From: Rhytidiadelphus loreus
Taxonomy: Eukaryota; Streptophyta; Bryopsida; Hypnales; Hylocomiaceae
Direction: 5' to 3'
Length of the DNA stretch: 64,000 bases
Assembly (NCBI GenBank): GCA_947034895.1
Contig: OX344765.1
Coordinates: 44,893,001 to 44,957,000, forward strand
Shown: in pieces, positions 60,723 to 64,000 of the stretch
How the letters are laid out: each line of letters starts with the position of its first letter
Numbering within the stretch: position 1 is the stretch's first letter
The notes under the pieces: generated by a model
Seen by the model: the letters and a program-made list of their open reading frames with translations, nothing else
Told to the model about the DNA's origin: nothing
Databases searched by the model: none
Translations under genes and position numbers: made by a program

Positions 60723-61455
60723 CCCTGGAATGCCTAAAACGCCATTCTGTGGCGTTCGGATGGCAATCCAATGAGCTATAAAGCTATTGGAAGCACTTTT
60801 CATCCCCGTTTTCCTTGTTGACCTTTCATGTTGAGTTATAAAGAGTATCCAATTAAGTTTGTAGTCTAGCCAATGTTTGTTTTCACAAAAATGAAAAGTT
60901 TAAAAAAAAAGGGGATCACAAAATATGCTATTTTAGTGTATTTTGGGAAGTTGTTGCTCCTTGCTCTAAATCTGAAATTTCTCCACAAAAATGATGTTTT
61001 TTGAGTTTGAATCCAACTAACAAAATGAAGGTCATCTACTCTAATTTCTACTCCAATTTGAATTCTGGAAAAATTTCTAGTATTAAATATTTGATTGCAA
61101 TTTGAATTTTGGATGTATTTTCAATGTCTATTGAATTCTAATTATAGAATGACATGGAAATTGAGTTTACAATATGATATTTGTCATTGTAATGTACACA
61201 TATGGTGAGATTTTCAGATTTGTTGAATAATTTTCTATTTGATGTGATTTTTCTTCACTTTATCTTCAAAAATTCTCAAAAAAATCAATTTTCCACCAAA
61301 AAATCTAAATTTTTTGTAAAGTAATGAAGACATGTAATTTCATCTCTGAAAAATAAATATAAATTTTTCATACATATCTAGTTGCAAAATGGCAACAAAC
61401 TAAGTGATGGGCAGTGAGGCTTGAAATCATTGGTGATGGGTCCGTCATTTAGGGG
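60723..61455. mobile_element. 733-bp TTAA-flanked piggyBac-like element
   Basis: Starts CCCTGGAATGCC after TTAA (60719-60722) and ends CCGTCATTTAGGGG before TTAA (61456-61459). Same end type and AT-rich interior as the elements in the array, with a more diverged left end. Confidence 0.55.
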
Positions 61456-62808
61456 TTAACAACCCAAAAACACCTTTCCATGTATCCAATGGCACTTAAG
61501 TATTCACCAATAACAAATTGACACAGTACCCCTTGTTGGCATCAATCAATTGGCATTGATTTTGTCAAAAAATGAACGGATTTGGATGAGCTTTGTGGTG
61601 GAATTGGGGCCAAAAGTAGGGTTACAAAATTAGACAGTTGGAGGAAATGGGTTGATCTACTTTAACTAAGGTGCAAGCACCTATTTTGCGTTCTTTAAGG
61701 TGAAATCAACACATGAAATTATTTTTTAACACATTAGCAGTTGAAAAATCATGATTTCATTTTTCAAAATGATCATTTATTGAATATGTATGAATTATTA
61801 TGAATTTGTAAAGTTCAAATACATGGTGTAACCAAAACCATTATTTGCATTTATGTATGTAAGTTGTACATTTTGCACTTCCTAAATGCACATATTTTAA
61901 TTTTAATTTTCTCATAAATTATATTTTGTCTAAATGGAAAGCTTTTATTCATTCCATTTGGATTAGTGATGTGAAAGTTATGGAGCTTCTTGTTTTCCAG
62001 AAGAAATTATAGAAAATTCTAGAGAAAAGAACGTGCTAGATTCATTTTTTTAACTCAATTTTCACAATCTTGAAAAAAAAAGTTCCACAAGATTAAGTAT
62101 GCTTGCAAAAACAATCTCACTGTCAAGATTAGTGTATTTCAATAATATTTCAGAGCTATTAACGATTTAGTTTATCTTACAATCTACTTAATATCAATGT
62201 TTTAAATAATGAAATGAAGTATTCCCTTGTGTCAAAATAAATCTGTGGTTTCTTGTGGGGAATTGAAGAAATATCACAAATTTATTTTAAGATAGAGGGA
62301 GTAATTTTCTTTTAATTTTTTATCAAATAATGTCAACTCAAATCTGCAACACAAAAGAAAATTTAATCAAAAAATTTAGTGCAATAATTTTAGGTTTAGA
62401 AGATTCAAAGTCAAATAATGTAGTCATAGACAGTGTAGAAAAAAACATTTTCTTCACTTTAAACAAAAATATCTTGCAATCCACATGGTGAAAGTTTCTG
62501 AAATTTCTGTTATTATGTTACCACACTGATTTGCAATTTGAATATCTTGGGGCCAACTCAAAGAGTGTCACATATTTTTTAGAGGTGTGCACTTGTTTCA
62601 CAAATCAATCCCAAGTGGAAGTATAGTTTTCCAATTAAAATTGTAATTTCTTTGAATTTCTAAAGTGGTCTGCCTTGAAATTACAAAACCACTAACTCAT
62701 CGAGTGAAATCATAAATGTATACATCCCATAATTGCCTTTCCATGTATCTAATGGCACATAAGTATTCACTGGTAAAGGATTGACATGGTGCCCCTTGTT
62801 GGTACTAA
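61456..62808. other. AT-rich repeat relics
   Basis: Partly duplicated at 63190-64000 (for example gtcaaaaaatgaacggattt, tttattcattccatttggat, tagtgtatttcaat, aaacaaaaatatcttgcaat). No gene. Confidence 0.5.
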
Positions 62809-63183
62809 GGTAGCAACACCCATAACCATTAGTGTACCCATACTTCAATAGTAGAATTCCCTTAAAGTGTCACCAAAATTACCTTTAAGTGTCTCCAAAT
62901 GTACTTTGAAACCATGCGAATGCTTAATTGTGGTTGATAGGCTCTGATTTTTTTAGATTTTGGTGCTACAATCAAGGTAACTTTAGTAGAATGTGGTTTA
63001 GGGTGCCCTAGTGATTTCTACTTTGAAAATTCACATAAATTAGATGCCTTATCCAAAAATTCTAATTTTTTTTTTTGAAAATTCATGATTTTTAGTTGCT
63101 AATACTAAAAAAATATTTTTTCTAGAAAAATGTGCCTCTAACTATGCTGAATTGCTTAAATTGACAGTTATGGGTGTTGCTAC
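62809..63183. mobile_element. 375-bp MITE with GGTAGCAACACCCATAAC ends
   Basis: The left end GGTAGCAACACCCATAAC (62810) is perfectly inverted at the right (GTTATGGGTGTTGCTACC, ending about 63182). Flanks are taa and tta, suggesting a TWA-type duplication. The related empty sequence is near 61540 (ttgttggcatcaatcaattggc). Confidence 0.75.
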
Positions 63184-64000
63184 CTTAATTGGCACTAATT
63201 TTGTCAGAAAATGAACAAATTTGGATGAGTTTTGTTCCTACATGGAACAAAATGGATTTCAGGTACTAGATTCATATAATCTCAATTTTTGACATGATTT
63301 TCTAAAACATTTTTTGAAATTACAATCTCAATTTTAATTTTCTCATAGATTGTATTTTGTCTAAATGAAAAGCTTTGATTCATTCCAATTGGATTAGTGA
63401 TGTAAAAATTTACATAGCTTCTTATTTTCTAGAAGAAAGTACAAATTTTTTTGGAGAAAAGAACATGCTAGATCTGTTTTTGAACTCAATTTACATAATA
63501 AGAAACAAAAAGTTTCACAAGGTTACATATGCTTGCTAGAACAATCTCACATACCATTGGGATTAGTGTATTTCAATGCCATTTTTTAAAGATTAAAAAT
63601 CAAGTACCCCCTCTATTTCAAAATAAATCCATAGTTTCTTATGGGGAATTGTGAAAATACCACAAATTTATTTTGAGATAAAAGAAGTAGTTTTCTTGGA
63701 ATTTTTTTTTCCAATAATGTCAACTCAAATCTTTGACATTAAAAAAATTGAAATCAAAATGTTTATTGCAATAGTTTTTAATTTTAGAAAATTCAAAGTC
63801 AAATAATGTAGTAAAAAAAAAGTGCAAAAAAACTCATTTTCTTCACTTTAAACATAGATACTTTGCAATCTACACGGTGAAAGTTTCTGAAATTTCTCCC
63901 ACACATTCTTATACTATTTTAGTGCAAGATCTTATGATTAAATATGCAAAAAATCAATTTGTAAAGTGTTTTGCTCTTTGCAATAGAAATGGTAGTTTTG
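63184..64000. other. AT-rich repeat relics to window end
   Basis: Diverged copy of 61550-62520, and related to the interiors of the TTAA-flanked elements (tttgcaatctacacggtgaa, agtttctgaaatttct). No ORF of note. Confidence 0.5.

Overview
The window is nuclear DNA from a land plant. Split genes have GT-AG introns, intergenic DNA is long, AT-rich and full of small DNA-transposon relics, and the gene families are plant ones (hevein-domain GH19 chitinases, a TBL acetyltransferase). Two points suggest a seedless, sperm-flagellate lineage (bryophyte, lycophyte or fern): a probable axonemal coiled-coil gene, and chitinases with a shortened catalytic loop. This lineage call is inference; the species cannot be named from the sequence.

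Layout. 1-101: last exon of an ALY/REF mRNA-export factor. 1900-5940: broken coding remains of a hAT-like transposase, interrupted by a 1-kb CACTA-like foldback element. 7447-12320 (minus): a many-exon coiled-coil gene resembling outer-dynein-arm docking proteins. 13865-14718 (minus): a three-exon, 77-residue Yos1-type ER-Golgi protein. 14894-14966: tRNA-Ala(AGC). 15215-15627: a chitinase pseudogene split by a MITE. 17639-50250: a tandem array of about 11-kb units, each ending in a GH19 chitinase gene (A 26141-28267, B 38055-40189, C 48159-49905). 51174-56792 (minus): a four-exon trichome-birefringence-like gene, convergent with chitinase C. 57000-64000: intergenic, with one weak ORF and more transposon relics.

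The main story is the chitinase array. All three genes share exon structure (817/829/427 + 112 + 397 nt), but carry 4, 4 and 1 chitin-binding (CBM18) domains. The extra domains are 135-bp tandem units homogenised inside each gene. Genes A and B differ in their chitin-binding half, yet look identical from intron 2 to a sharp point 387 bp past the stop codon. Each unit also holds a decayed copy of the last exon and last intron of the neighbouring TBL gene. The ancestral duplicated block was therefore chitinase plus its convergent neighbour, and only the chitinases were kept.

The duplicated units supply filled and empty sites for several transposons. They show exact TTAA-flanked insertions with CCCYTAAAG ends (piggyBac-like), a TAAT-flanked 246-bp MITE and a TAA-flanked Tourist-like MITE. 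Exon coordinates were read by eye from splice consensus and reading frame; no alignment or database search was run.
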